This document shows, one piece after another, positions 43,783-52,740 of a DNA stretch of 64,000 nt. Within the stretch, counting starts at the first letter, position 1; every line of letters begins with the position of its first letter. A model generated the notes under the pieces. It saw only the letters and a program-made list of their open reading frames with translations. It had not been told where the DNA came from and did not search any database. Source of the stretch: Thermobifida fusca NBRC 14071 = JCM 3263 (lineage in GTDB: Bacteria; Actinomycetota; Actinomycetes; Streptosporangiales; Streptosporangiaceae); the NCBI RefSeq assembly GCF_001592045.1, contig NZ_BCWB01000039.1, positions 60,565 through 124,564 on the forward strand. Reading direction: 5' to 3'. The position numbers and the translations under genes are program-made.

Positions 43783-45060
43783 GTGCCGCATCCACAGCCC
43801 ACACCACACCTGCGCCGTCCGGCGTGGCCGGAGCCGGGACGACTGGTCGGCGTCGACATTGCCCGGGTGCTCGCCGTGTTCGGCATGTTCGCTGTCCACT
43901 TGGGCGTGACCTCCATCGGCCTGCTGGACGGTTCCGCCGCCGACACCCTCCACGAACTGATGCGCGGCCGCTCCTCTGCCCTGTTCGCGTTCCTGGCCGG
44001 GGTGTCCCTCGCCCTCGTGTCGGGACGGCAAACCCCGCTGGAAGGGGAGCCGCTCCGCAGGGTGACCCTCAAAGTCCTGGTGCGCGCCGTCCTGCTCCTC
44101 CTGCTCGGAGTGTTCCTGGACGCACTCGCCACCTCGGTCGCGGTCATCCTGGTCTACTACGCCGGCTACTTTCTGCTCGCGGTGCCGCTGCTGCGGCTGG
44201 GCCCGGCCCCGCTGGCCGCCATCGCCACGGGGATCGCCCTCCTCGGGCCGCAACTGTCGTTCCTGCTCCGCACCGTGCTGGGCGACCCCGGGTCCCCGCC
44301 GGCCTCGATCACCGGCCTCGGCGACTTCTTCCTCAACGGCTACTATCCGGCGTTCACGTTCATGGCGTTCGTGGTCGCCGGTATGGCGGTGGGCCGCCTC
44401 GACCTGAATGCACCAGCGGTGCGCGGCGTCCTGGCCGGCCTGGGCGCAGTCCTGGTCCTGGCCGGATACGGCGTGTCATGGCTGCTCGTCTACCCGCTCG
44501 GCGGAATCGACCGGATCGCCGCGACTTTCCTCCCCCTGTTCTACGGCACCGCGGAGACCACGGTCTCCCCTGAAGGGTGGGCCATGCTCCGCGACCTGGC
44601 GGCAGAAGAGATCGCTTCCCGGCACGGCACGGTTCCCGTGGACACCCCGGCCTGGCTGCTGGTGTCCTCCCCCCACAGCGGCACCACGTTCGAAATCGCC
44701 GGGGCAGTCGGAACCGCGCTCCTCATCCTCGTGGGCTGCCTCTTCGCCGCCGACGTGCTGCGCTGGGGGGTCTACCCGCTGGCCGCTGCCGGTTCGATGG
44801 CCCTCACCTGCTACGTGGGGCACATCGTGGTGCTGGCCGCGCTGGGGGACGTCACCGGTGAAGCGCCGCCGTGGCTGTGGGAGATGTTCGTAGCCGGAGC
44901 ACTGTTCTTCGCCACCGCGTGGAAGACTTTCCTGGGCCGCGGCCCCCTCGAGCGTTTCCTCGGCTGGACCGCCGAGCAGGTGGCCGGCCGGTCTCCTGCC
45001 TCGCCGCCCCACGGCGGATCACGCCTGTCCTCGCCCCCGCCGTCGCCTCCCGCGGAGTAG
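43783..45060 (+). CDS. Acyltransferase-like polytopic membrane protein
   Basis: About ten membrane segments fill 425 residues. The opening RLVGVDIARVLAVFGMFAVH with a conserved Asp-Ile-Ala-Arg is the signature of DUF1624/YeiB-like proteins related to heparan-alpha-glucosaminide N-acetyltransferase, including a conserved His in membrane segment 1. It could acetylate an extracellular glycan. The GTG at 43783 is a best guess; an upstream ATG at 43708 exists but neither has a clear ribosome site. The C-terminus is a hydrophilic Ser/Pro tail. Confidence 0.75.
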   Translation: MPHPQPTPHLRRPAWPEPGRLVGVDIARVLAVFGMFAVHLGVTSIGLLDGSAADTLHELMRGRSSALFAFLAGVSLALVSGRQTPLEGEPLRRVTLKVLVRAVLLLLLGVFLDALATSVAVILVYYAGYFLLAVPLLRLGPAPLAAIATGIALLGPQLSFLLRTVLGDPGSPPASITGLGDFFLNGYYPAFTFMAFVVAGMAVGRLDLNAPAVRGVLAGLGAVLVLAGYGVSWLLVYPLGGIDRIAATFLPLFYGTAETTVSPEGWAMLRDLAAEEIASRHGTVPVDTPAWLLVSSPHSGTTFEIAGAVGTALLILVGCLFAADVLRWGVYPLAAAGSMALTCYVGHIVVLAALGDVTGEAPPWLWEMFVAGALFFATAWKTFLGRGPLERFLGWTAEQVAGRSPASPPHGGSRLSSPPPSPPAE

Positions 45061-45504
45061 CGGCCGCACCGGCACAGACGCGCTCCAGACCAGAGAACCC
45101 CCGGAAGAACTGGGCGGCAGCAGAACACGTGACAGGGCCAGGACTGGCGTGCCGCATGCGGAAACGCCCGGGAAGAGGCGCGGCCAAACCCGGCCCCGGC
45201 CTCTGCGGTGACGCTTGAGACCGGGGCGGGCATGGGCCAGCGCCAGGCCGGGAGATAGCACGAGATGGACGGTCCGTCAGCCTTGTACGGTCCGACACAT
45301 CCAGTCGACAGGCGTCGACGACACCAGGTCCGGTTGAGGCCGTACGGGCAGTGGTGGGAGGCAGAGGCACACCATCTACTCCGCCTCCCACCAACCGGAA
45401 CCGGTACTTCACACCCTAGGCTGCGGTCCGGCTCCAGGCCCTCCGCCACTGGTTGCGACAACGTCTGGAACTGGTGAAACCCCGGCAAAAAAGCAGGGCG
45501 GGTG
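45061..45504. other. Convergent intergenic region with a hairpin
   Basis: About 440 bases between convergent genes. At 45352-45393 an 11-base perfect inverted repeat (TGGTGGGAGGC with GCCTCCCACCA) closes a 20-base loop and may end either transcript. No gene was recognised. Confidence 0.45.
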
Positions 45505-46188
45505 TCAACCTCGCCGACTGCTGCGCGACATGCGCGCCTGCGTGCGGTCACGGTGCACCAGCGAATCCCCGGTGGTGCGGGTGTGCGCCCGCACCAGCCG
45601 CCGGGCGTCGTCGATCGAGGTGCGTGCCACCTCGGGCCGCGCCGCTGTCGCCGGGCGGGGCTCATCGTGGGGGAGCCCGAGGTCGGGGGGAAGCCCGGCA
45701 CGGCTCACCACCCGCAGTTGCGCCTTCTCCTGGGAGATCGACGGCCGGATACTGCCGTTGGGGGTCTTCCAGCGCCGCAGCCGGTGTTCCAACCATTCGG
45801 TGCCCTGGTAGCCCTCGCCGCGCGGCCACGGCATCCCGTCGGGGCGGGTAGTGAGCGCGTACTGGAGGTCCGCCACGGACCATCCGGCGGCGAAGAACCG
45901 GGTGGCTTCCTTGCGGAAGACCGTGAAGTCCACCCCGGCCAGCGACGGGTCGTTCCGCCGCAGCAGTTCACAGGCCCGGTGGATCTCCCGGGGCGTGTAC
46001 ACGGGGGAGTTCCACGGATTCGGGCGCGGCGGGCGGAGGAGCGCGTCGTCGACGGTGACCACAACCTCGCCGTCGCGCCGGTCCCAGATCTTCACCCGGT
46101 CGCGGGGCCACCCCTGCGACTCCACCAAGGCCGTGGCCAATTTGCGCAGGTCGACATCGTCGTCACTGGACAGCCGGAATTCGGCCAT
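45505..46188 (-). CDS. Uncharacterised soluble protein
   Basis: No family was recognised. The 227-residue protein starts MAEFRLSSDDDVDLRKLATA, then DRVKIWDRRDGEVVVTVDD and PVYTPREIHRACELLRRNDP. A helical part contains KEATRFFAAGWSVADLQYAL, which reads like a helix-turn-helix of the type in replication or relaxosome proteins, but this is weak. The C-terminal third is Arg/Pro-rich and basic and could contact nucleic acid. The ATG at 46188 has GAGGAGG upstream, better than the in-frame alternative at 46227. Confidence 0.65.
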   Translation of the reverse strand: MAEFRLSSDDDVDLRKLATALVESQGWPRDRVKIWDRRDGEVVVTVDDALLRPPRPNPWNSPVYTPREIHRACELLRRNDPSLAGVDFTVFRKEATRFFAAGWSVADLQYALTTRPDGMPWPRGEGYQGTEWLEHRLRRWKTPNGSIRPSISQEKAQLRVVSRAGLPPDLGLPHDEPRPATAARPEVARTSIDDARRLVRAHTRTTGDSLVHRDRTQARMSRSSRRG

Positions 46189-46339
46189 GGGGCGCCTCCT
46201 CTTCTCTGCGCTCCCAGCGTAGGTCAAGGTCAGCGCAGAGACACGCCCTGATTTTGCGCTGGAAGGAAGATGACGCGAGACGCTCCGAGTAGGGTGGTTA
46301 TTTTCCGCCGTTTCTCGTGCGTGGGAGGAGGAAGAGCAG

Positions 46340-47137
46340 GTGAGCGTTCAGGCACATGCCCGCGCCCGAGCCGCAGCAGACCGGCTGCGTTCCCGTACCG
46401 GGGTCGACCGCTACACCACCGCGGTGATCCTCGGTTCGGGGTGGAACGCGGCAGCCGACGCGTTGGGTGCTTCCGGTGTGGAAATCGACGTCACCCAGCT
46501 TCCCGGGTTTGTGGAGCCTTACGCGCTGGGACACCAAGGGCTGGTGCGGAGCGTGTCCGGGCACCGGGGGGACATGCTGGTGTTCCTGGGCCGCCCCCAC
46601 TTGTACGAGGGGCACGACGCGGACACGGTGGTGCATAGCGTGCGCACCGCGGTGGCGGCGGGTGCGGACACGGTCGTGCTCACCAACGCTGCCGGATCCC
46701 TCGACCCGAACCTGGAAGTAGGCCAGTTGGCGCTGGTTGCCGACCACATCAACTTGACGGGACGGTCTCCCGTCGTCGGTCCGCGGTTCGTGGACCTCAC
46801 CGACGCGTACAGCCCTGAGCTGCGCGCCGTGGCCCGCGAAGTTGACCCGTCGCTCCCGGAAGCCGTCTACGCGGCCCTGCCTGGGCCGCAGTTCGAAACC
46901 CCCGCCGAGGCCCGCATGCTCCGCACGCTCGGCGCGGACCTGGTGGGGATGTCCACGGTGTTGGAAACGATCGCTGCCCGGGAACTCGGCGCCCGCGTGC
47001 TCGCCCTCTCCCTGGTCACCAATCTCGCCGCGGGCCTGGGCAGAGGCCCGATCCTGCCCGAGGACGTGCTCCGCACTGGGCGGGCCGCCGCGACAGAGGC
47101 CGGTGTCCTGCTGGCGGATGTGGTGAAGAAAATCTGA
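46340..47137 (+). CDS. Purine nucleoside phosphorylase, trimeric type
   Basis: This enzyme cleaves purine nucleosides with phosphate to the free base and ribose 1-phosphate. The trimeric-class motifs are AVILGSGWNAAA (phosphate loop), GHRGDMLVFLGRPHLYEGH, LTNAAGSLDPNLEVGQL, LPGPQFETPAEARML and VGMSTVLETIAAREL with the purine-contacting residues after it. The length of 265 residues is normal. The GTG at 46340 has GGGAGGAGG upstream. Confidence 0.93.
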   Translation: MSVQAHARARAAADRLRSRTGVDRYTTAVILGSGWNAAADALGASGVEIDVTQLPGFVEPYALGHQGLVRSVSGHRGDMLVFLGRPHLYEGHDADTVVHSVRTAVAAGADTVVLTNAAGSLDPNLEVGQLALVADHINLTGRSPVVGPRFVDLTDAYSPELRAVAREVDPSLPEAVYAALPGPQFETPAEARMLRTLGADLVGMSTVLETIAARELGARVLALSLVTNLAAGLGRGPILPEDVLRTGRAAATEAGVLLADVVKKI

Positions 47138-47178
47138 CCGGGAACTCCCGGACCGGTGACGGGGAACAGGACGAGACC

Positions 47179-47209
47179 GGCGGGGCCCAGAACAGGAGGG
47201 GTCCCCGCC
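47179..47209 (+). terminator. Hairpin after the phosphorylase gene
   Basis: GGCGGGG and CCCCGCC arms enclose a 17-base loop about 40 bases after the stop; no T-run. Confidence 0.4.
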
Positions 47210-47360
47210 CCTGCCTGCACGGTCCCTCCAGCCCGCAGCACCCGGGGCCGACGTCAGCCCACGGACCGCGGAGCAGCTCGCTCACCTGCCCCGTCGAGAC
47301 CCCGATCCGCTGCGGGGATGCGGCAATCCTAGGCCCGCTGCCGTGCCTCAGCTGGCCAGG

Positions 47361-47729
47361 TCACGGCTGCTCTCCCCACCCCCACAGCGGGTCCGGGGGA
47401 AGCACGTCCGGGGAGAGCTCCGCGTCGGCGGCGTTGATGACCGGAACGTACTCGTCATCCACGGTGAACTCGCGGCCGCCCAGCTCGAACGTGGGGACCA
47501 AGTGCGTATCCACCGGTCCGATACGCGTGTTCCGCGGAAAGACCCGCCACACTTCGCGGGGACGTTTCTTGCGGAATCTGCGGTTCGCGACCACCACCAC
47601 CGAAGTGTCCGTGACCACCACGTAGCAGGTCGCTGAATCGTTCCACGTGGCAGGGAAGACGTAGCGGATCTCTGCGTCGACCGGAAGAAAACCTTTCAAA
47701 CGGGTGCGGACCGCGGTGGGAACAGGCAT
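47361..47729 (-). CDS. Small protein with PH-like beta fold
   Basis: The 122 residues alternate short strands (IRYVFPATW, SATCYVVVTDTSVVVVANR, EVWRVFPRNTRI, TFELGGREFTVDDE) and end with an acidic/Trp tail. This resembles the PH-like domains of small actinobacterial proteins that test membrane lipid or peptide binding; similarity is by eye only. A strong GAGGAGG stands six bases before the ATG at 47729, so a longer upstream frame is rejected. It faces the Lrp gene across 190 bases. Confidence 0.65.
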   Translation of the reverse strand: MPVPTAVRTRLKGFLPVDAEIRYVFPATWNDSATCYVVVTDTSVVVVANRRFRKKRPREVWRVFPRNTRIGPVDTHLVPTFELGGREFTVDDEYVPVINAADAELSPDVLPPDPLWGWGEQP

Positions 47730-47919
47730 GGGACCTCCTCGCGACTGGGTGGAACACCGTCCACAGCCAAGCGGTCTCGTGTGTGGACTTCCCCACTTTT
47801 GAGGAAATTCGCTGGTAGAACGGTTTTTCAGTCTCAATTCATGAGAAATCCCGTAGACGGAACTCCCCCGTCTTGCTATCTCTTCGTGCGGATCGGATCG
47901 GAAAGACGAGGGTTGACCA

Positions 47920-48408
47920 GTGGGCAGTGATGCGCGGCGGCCGGCCAGGGCGCCCGACAAGATCGATCAGGCGATCATCGACGCGCTCGCGCAGGATGCG
48001 CGGATCGGCGTGAGTGAGCTCGCCGAAATGGTCAACATCTCCCGGGCCACCGCCTACAACCGCATCAAGCGGCTCACCGACGAGGGAGTGATCCGCGGCT
48101 ACTCCGCGGTCGTGGACCACGCCCGGATGGGGCTCGGCATCACCGCGCTCATCCTGATCTCGGGAAGCCAACCCGATTGGCGGGCCAACCGCGAGATCAT
48201 CTCCTCCTACCCCGAAGTCGAATACTGCTGGTACGTCGCGGGGTCGGCGGACATCGTGCTGCTGGTGCGGCTGGCCAACACCGATCAGCTCCGCGACCTC
48301 ATCCTCACCCGACTGCAGTCGCTTCCCGGCGTCAACTCCACGCAGACCCTCACCGTCATCGACGAGGTCGTGCACCGTACCGTGGTGCGACCGCCGCAGG
48401 ACTGCTGA
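47920..48408 (+). CDS. Lrp/AsnC-family regulator
   Basis: The winged helix-turn-helix (DQAIIDALAQDARIGVSELA, then SRATAYNRIKRLTDEGVI) precedes an AsnC/RAM ligand domain (CWYVAGSADIVLLVRLANTD). The 162-residue length is standard. These proteins form octamers that bind amino acids. The acyl-CoA oxidase gene ends 11 bases away in the opposite direction. No operator was recognised, and the N-terminal tail is basic and Pro-rich. Confidence 0.9.
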   Translation: MGSDARRPARAPDKIDQAIIDALAQDARIGVSELAEMVNISRATAYNRIKRLTDEGVIRGYSAVVDHARMGLGITALILISGSQPDWRANREIISSYPEVEYCWYVAGSADIVLLVRLANTDQLRDLILTRLQSLPGVNSTQTLTVIDEVVHRTVVRPPQDC

Positions 48409-48418
48409 TTGCAGCATT

Positions 48419-50398
48419 TCACGTCTCCGCGCCCACCGGCACCCGGGCCCGCGCCTGCTGATCTTGGCGGGCGGTTTCCGCGCCCAGCGCGATCGGCGCG
48501 GCCAACCATTCGTCGTTCAACCCGAACGCGTCCACCAGGTCGCGGGCGTGAGGGCGCAGCTCCTGGCACAGCGCGTTCACCGTCGCGGTGACCGCCTTGG
48601 CCCGGGCCGGGGTGAGCCGCCCGTGCTCCAGAAACCAGGCGCGCTCCTGCTCCACCAGGGAGAGCGCAGCCAGGTCGCACAGGCGCTCCACGACCGCCCG
48701 CGTGCCTTCGTCTTCAATCCGGGCGACACCGGAAGCGAACGCTTCGAACACCAGCCGGTCCACGTGGGCGCGGGCTGCGAGCAGCACATGGTCTTGCACG
48801 TTGTTGACCACGTCGAACGGGTCGGCATCGGCGGGGGCGGCGCGGAGCCGGCGCGCCAGCCCTTCCAGCACGTGGTTCTCCCGGTCTGCCAGCAGGGCAC
48901 GCTGCCATTCCCGGTTCCGCAGGTCGTCCTCGTCTCCGCGCCCCGGGGCAGCCTGGACCAGGCGGTCCAGCAGTGAGCGGGCAGCCGTGCGCTCGATCAC
49001 GGTGCCGAGGAACTGCCCGGCCGCGAACTTGGCCATGCCCAGCGGGTCAAGGTTGCCGAACTCCTGGCGGTAGTTGGTGAGCAGGCTTTTCCCCACCAGC
49101 TGCAGCAGCACCGTGTTGTCGCCTTCGAAGGTGGTGAACACGTCCGTGTCCGCGCGCAGTTGGGGAAGCCGGTTCTCCGCCAGATAGCCTGCCCCGCCGC
49201 ACGCTTCCCGGCAGGTCTGGATGGTGTCGACGGCGTGCCAGGTGGCGACCGCCTTCAACCCGGCAGCGTGCGCCTCCAATTCCCGTTGCGCTCGCTCGTC
49301 CAGGGGCCCGTCGGTGAAACCGTCGTGCAACCGGGACACCATCTCCTCTTGGGCGAAGTGCAGCGCGTAGGTGCGGGCCAGAGCCGGCAGCAGACGGCGC
49401 TGGTAGGCGAGGTAGTCCAGCAGCGCCACCTCGCTGTCGCTGCCGGGGCGGAGGAACTGGCGGCGCACCTGCCCGTAGCGGATCGCGATCGCCAGCGCGG
49501 TCTTCGCCGCCATGCCAGCACCCCCGGCCACGCTGATCCGGCCGCGGACGAGCGTGCCGAGCATAGTGAAGAACCGCCGGTTCGGGTTCTCGATCGGACT
49601 GGAATAGGTGCCGTCGGCGGCCACATCCCCGTACCGGTTGAGCAGCGCGGTGCGCGGCACCCGGACTTGGGTGAACCAGATACGGCCGTTGTCCACTCCG
49701 TTGAGCCCTGCCTTAGGCCCGCAGTCTTCGATGCGGATCCCGGGCAGTACGGTGCCGTCGGCGTCGCGGATGGGGACCAGCAGGGCGTGCACCCCGTGCC
49801 GCTGCCCGCCAGTGATCAACTGCGCGAACACGACGGCGAGCCGGCCGTCGCGGGCGGCGTTGCCGATGTAGTCTTTGCGGGCCGCTTCGTCGGGGGTATG
49901 GACGACGAATTCGTCTGTGTTCGGGTCGAAGGTGGCGGTGGTGCGGAGCCGCTGCACGTCAGAGCCGTGACCGGTTTCCGTCATGGCAAAACAGCCGGGG
50001 ATCTCCAGCGACATCACCCCCGGCAGGTAGGTGGCGTGGTGGTATTCGGTGCCCAGCGCCTGGATCGCGCCGCCGAACAGCCCCCACTGCACACCCATCT
50101 TCACCATCAGCGACAGATCGCAGACGAGCATTTCGAACGCTGCCACGGAGGCGCCCACCTCTCCGCGGCCCCCGTACCGCGGGTCGAAGCCGTAGCGGGC
50201 CAGGTCGGTACGCGCCAAGGCGTGCAACTGCTCGGTGACTCGGGCGCGGTGCTCCGCCACGCTCAGCCCGTAGCGGGGGGTGAACTCCGGGCCGCGGAGT
50301 ATGTCGCGGGCGCGGCGCCGCACCGCAGCCCAACGGCCGTCCAAGAGGTCGCGTAGCGCTTCGACATCGACTCTCGCTGTATCGCCGTGCTGGGGCAT
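48419..50398 (-). CDS. Acyl-CoA oxidase/dehydrogenase
   Basis: The 659-residue FAD enzyme has the acyl-CoA oxidase layout. The N-terminal helical part is followed by a beta domain with GCFAMTETGHGSDVQRLRTTA and DYIGNAARDGRLAVVFAQL. The middle C-terminal helices contain QTCREACGGAGYLAENRL, and a further ACOX-type C-terminal domain runs past residue 450. It should introduce the trans-2 double bond in beta-oxidation, with oxygen or ETF as acceptor. The Arg/Gly loop FTTFEGDNTVLLQLVGK is typical. A GGGGGAGG lies before the ATG. Confidence 0.9.
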   Translation of the reverse strand: MPQHGDTARVDVEALRDLLDGRWAAVRRRARDILRGPEFTPRYGLSVAEHRARVTEQLHALARTDLARYGFDPRYGGRGEVGASVAAFEMLVCDLSLMVKMGVQWGLFGGAIQALGTEYHHATYLPGVMSLEIPGCFAMTETGHGSDVQRLRTTATFDPNTDEFVVHTPDEAARKDYIGNAARDGRLAVVFAQLITGGQRHGVHALLVPIRDADGTVLPGIRIEDCGPKAGLNGVDNGRIWFTQVRVPRTALLNRYGDVAADGTYSSPIENPNRRFFTMLGTLVRGRISVAGGAGMAAKTALAIAIRYGQVRRQFLRPGSDSEVALLDYLAYQRRLLPALARTYALHFAQEEMVSRLHDGFTDGPLDERAQRELEAHAAGLKAVATWHAVDTIQTCREACGGAGYLAENRLPQLRADTDVFTTFEGDNTVLLQLVGKSLLTNYRQEFGNLDPLGMAKFAAGQFLGTVIERTAARSLLDRLVQAAPGRGDEDDLRNREWQRALLADRENHVLEGLARRLRAAPADADPFDVVNNVQDHVLLAARAHVDRLVFEAFASGVARIEDEGTRAVVERLCDLAALSLVEQERAWFLEHGRLTPARAKAVTATVNALCQELRPHARDLVDAFGLNDEWLAAPIALGAETARQDQQARARVPVGAET

Positions 50399-50719
50399 GG
50401 CAGCCTCCCCCTCGATAGGGCCTCCACTGTCCCCTTCACTTCTGCTCTGTACTGCCCGGAACTAACCCGCCGCCCCGGCCGGAAGCGGACACCACCCGGC
50501 TTCCCCTGTTCGAAAAGCGTGCTGGCCTGCGGTCATCAACGTCCGCAGGGGAACATATGGGGAACCCCACTCGAAAAATAGATAACGAATCAATAACTAC
50601 ATCGGCGGAGGGGATCCGATTGTCCGTCTGACTCCCGGCAGCCCTCTGGCGGACCGGGATGGACGCTCGCCATCCCGACATGTCACCATCAGCACAGTTG
50701 AGAAGTAGGAGACACCGGC
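50399..50719. other. Divergent promoter region of the DUF350 operon
   Basis: About 320 bases. An AT-rich patch at 50570-50605 (CGAAAAATAGATAACG and AATAACTAC) is about 120 bases upstream of the DUF4178 gene and is the likely promoter zone. No gene was seen. Confidence 0.4.
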
Positions 50720-51319
50720 GTGCGCACAGTGATCCTGTTGGCGGTCCTCATCGCGGCAGCGGCCGCACTCATCTACCTGTTCGTCCGCAGCCGGAAAACC
50801 GCTGCACCGCCGCCCGCCCCCGCCCCGCTGCGCGACCCCTTCGCCGACTCGGGCCCGCAAGGCGACCCGCGCGCCATCAAAGTCGGGGACATGCTCGACA
50901 TCGGGATCGAACGGGTGTGGGTACGCGGCACCCTGCGGCTGTCGGAAGGCGGCTGGCAATGGGCCGAGCACTTCGTAGACGAAGGCGGCACCGGACAGCG
51001 GCGCTGGCTCTCCGTAGAAGAAGACCCCGATGTGCGGATGGTGCTGTGGACGAGCCGCCCCGACCTGGACGTCGTTCCCGGCCCTGCCACGCTCACCGTC
51101 GACGGCGTCACCTACCGGCTGGTGGAACGCGGCACCGCCTCCTACCGGTCGGAAGGCACCACCGGGCTGCGCGCCAGCGGAGGAATGGACTACGCCGACT
51201 ACCAGGCACCCAGCGGAGAACGCCTCGCATTCGAGCGGTTCGACCACGGTTCGTGGGAAGCCAGCGTCGGCACCGAGCTCACCCCCGCGACCGTCACCGT
51301 CTACCCCGGCGGCAACTGA
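50720..51319 (+). CDS. DUF4178 protein with N-terminal membrane anchor
   Basis: A single membrane segment (residues 3-22) is followed by a charged linker with RKTAAPPPAPAPLRDPF and a beta-rich DUF4178 domain: IKVGDMLDIGIERVWVRGTL, WAEHFVDEGGTGQRRWLSVE, and TVDGVTYRLVERGTASYRSE. DUF4178 domains occur beside DUF350 and spermidine-synthase-like genes in many bacteria; their biochemical role is unknown. The GTG has AGGAG eight bases upstream. This is the first gene of the operon to 54326. Confidence 0.85.
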   Translation: MRTVILLAVLIAAAAALIYLFVRSRKTAAPPPAPAPLRDPFADSGPQGDPRAIKVGDMLDIGIERVWVRGTLRLSEGGWQWAEHFVDEGGTGQRRWLSVEEDPDVRMVLWTSRPDLDVVPGPATLTVDGVTYRLVERGTASYRSEGTTGLRASGGMDYADYQAPSGERLAFERFDHGSWEASVGTELTPATVTVYPGGN

Positions 51320-51331
51320 GCCGCAACCGAG

Positions 51332-51877
51332 ATGAGAATCGCCGTCGATGTCCCGTTCAGTGACACCCGCGCCGCCGACCTGGCGTGGAGTGTGACCCAC
51401 GGTCCCGTCGAACCGCTCGTCAGCCGGACCGTGGCCCTGGCCGGTGCCCGTGTCCGCCTCTGCGTGCTGGGCGCCTCCCACCAGGTGGTGGTGGACCACG
51501 GGCCCACCCGGTTCGTGGAGACCGTCGCCTGCCTGCCGGATGTCGGCGGCGGACTGCCCGCCGAGGCAGCCCTCCGCGTGCCGGGAACGGCGCGCTACCA
51601 CTTCACCAGTTCCGTGCACCGCCTCGACCGCGCCGAGTTCACCGCCCGCACCACCACGGTCCGCGACCGGCTCGCCGAACACCCCGGGGCGCTCCTCGCC
51701 GTCTTCCCCGGAAACCCCCTCGCGATCACCGCGCTGCTCGTAGCCGGGGCGGGGCCGGTCCTGCACTGGTACACCTGGCACGCCTACCCGCAGACCGGAG
51801 AACTGGTGACCACCGTGTCCACCACCCACCTCCACCCTCCGCTCTCCGGAAGAGAGGACCCCGGTCATGGCCGTTGA
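51332..51877 (+). CDS. DUF2617 protein
   Basis: The 181-residue soluble protein contains MRIAVDVPFSDTRAADLAWS, then RVRLCVLGASHQVVVDHG and LAVFPGNPLAITALLV with WYTWHAYPQTGELVTT. The layout matches actinobacterial DUF2617. No catalytic motif is obvious; conserved His and Trp residues could form a binding pocket. It starts 12 bases after the DUF4178 stop and its last codons overlap the next gene. Confidence 0.85.
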   Translation: MRIAVDVPFSDTRAADLAWSVTHGPVEPLVSRTVALAGARVRLCVLGASHQVVVDHGPTRFVETVACLPDVGGGLPAEAALRVPGTARYHFTSSVHRLDRAEFTARTTTVRDRLAEHPGALLAVFPGNPLAITALLVAGAGPVLHWYTWHAYPQTGELVTTVSTTHLHPPLSGREDPGHGR

Positions 51878-52277
51878 CCCCGACAACTCCGCCCCCGCCA
51901 AGAAGAAAGTCCTCATCGGACTGGGCCTGCTGGCGCTCATCGTCGTCTTCGTCGCCTCCTGCAGCAGCTCCTGGTCCCGCTGCGGCGACTACGACCGCGA
52001 CATCGTGTACACCTACAGCCCTGGCCGAGGCGACTACGACCGGCGAGGCAGCGACTATGTCTACCGGCCCGACGGCACTGGCGACTACCGCCGCGAAATC
52101 CGCTACATATACAACCCCAACGGCGGTGCCTACGACCTGAAGAACGGGGAGTACGTCTACGTCGGATGCAGCAAGAGGAACCGCTTCTCTTGGCACGTCG
52201 GTGTCGACAGCAGCGACAGCAGCTCCAACCGCAGCGGCAGCTCCACCCGGGGCGGCGGCCCGGGCTGGGGCAAATAG
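51867..52277 (+). CDS. Tyr-rich lipoprotein-like protein
   Basis: A short basic start and a hydrophobic segment (VLIGLGLLALIVVFVASCSSS) end in ASC, so the protein is probably lipid-anchored. The mature part repeats a unit built on aromatic pairs (VYTYSPGRG, DYVYRPDGTG, IRYIYNPNGG, EYVYVG), giving a predicted beta structure. The tail is Ser/Gly-rich and ends in GGGPGWGK. Two Cys flank the repeat block. The ATG, after GAGAGGA, overlaps the DUF2617 end by 11 bases. No family recognised. Confidence 0.7.
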   Translation: MAVDPDNSAPAKKKVLIGLGLLALIVVFVASCSSSWSRCGDYDRDIVYTYSPGRGDYDRRGSDYVYRPDGTGDYRREIRYIYNPNGGAYDLKNGEYVYVGCSKRNRFSWHVGVDSSDSSSNRSGSSTRGGGPGWGK

Positions 52278-52317
52278 TGTTACCCGCTCCCACCCCTCAA
52301 CCGAAGGAGAAACCCCC

Positions 52318-52740
52318 ATGCACCCACTGCTCATCGACGTCGTCGCCTGCCTGGCCTACGGCGTAGTCGGTATCGCGCTCATGGCTCTCGGCTACCTGAT
52401 CGTCGACCTACTCACCCCTGGCAAGCTCCACGAACTGATCTGGACGAACCGCAACCGCAACGCGACGCTCATCGTTGCGTCCAACACCCTCGGCGTGGCC
52501 ATCGTCGTGTCCACCGCCATCGCCGCGAGCGCCAACGACCTCGCTGCCGGGCTGGTCACCACCGTTGTCTACGGACTGGTCGGCCTCCTCCTCATGGCAC
52601 TGTCCTTCCTCCTCATCGACCTGCTCACCCCCGGCAAGCTCGGCTCGATCGTCGCGGAGAACGAACTGCACCCTGCCGCCTGGGTCAACGCCTCCGCCCA
52701 CCTCGCGGTCGCAGCGGTCGTGGCCACCGCCATCTACTGA
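52318..52740 (+). CDS. DUF350 membrane protein
   Basis: The 140 residues form four membrane segments in two similar halves, each ending in a conserved D-L-L-T-P-G-K-L signature (IVDLLTPGKLHELI and LIDLLTPGKLGSIV). This internal duplication is the hallmark of DUF350 (YjfL-like) proteins. I used the ATG at 52318 with AAGGAGA upstream; earlier in-frame starts lie inside the previous gene. Its stop overlaps the ATG of the next gene by one base, so the two are translationally coupled. Confidence 0.9.
   Translation: MHPLLIDVVACLAYGVVGIALMALGYLIVDLLTPGKLHELIWTNRNRNATLIVASNTLGVAIVVSTAIAASANDLAAGLVTTVVYGLVGLLLMALSFLLIDLLTPGKLGSIVAENELHPAAWVNASAHLAVAAVVATAIY

Noticed and set aside
42519..44573. 684-codon plus-strand frame across two genes
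   Set aside because: It is the +1 shadow of acetoacetyl-CoA synthetase and the acyltransferase-like gene; the composition is almost all Arg, Pro and Gly.
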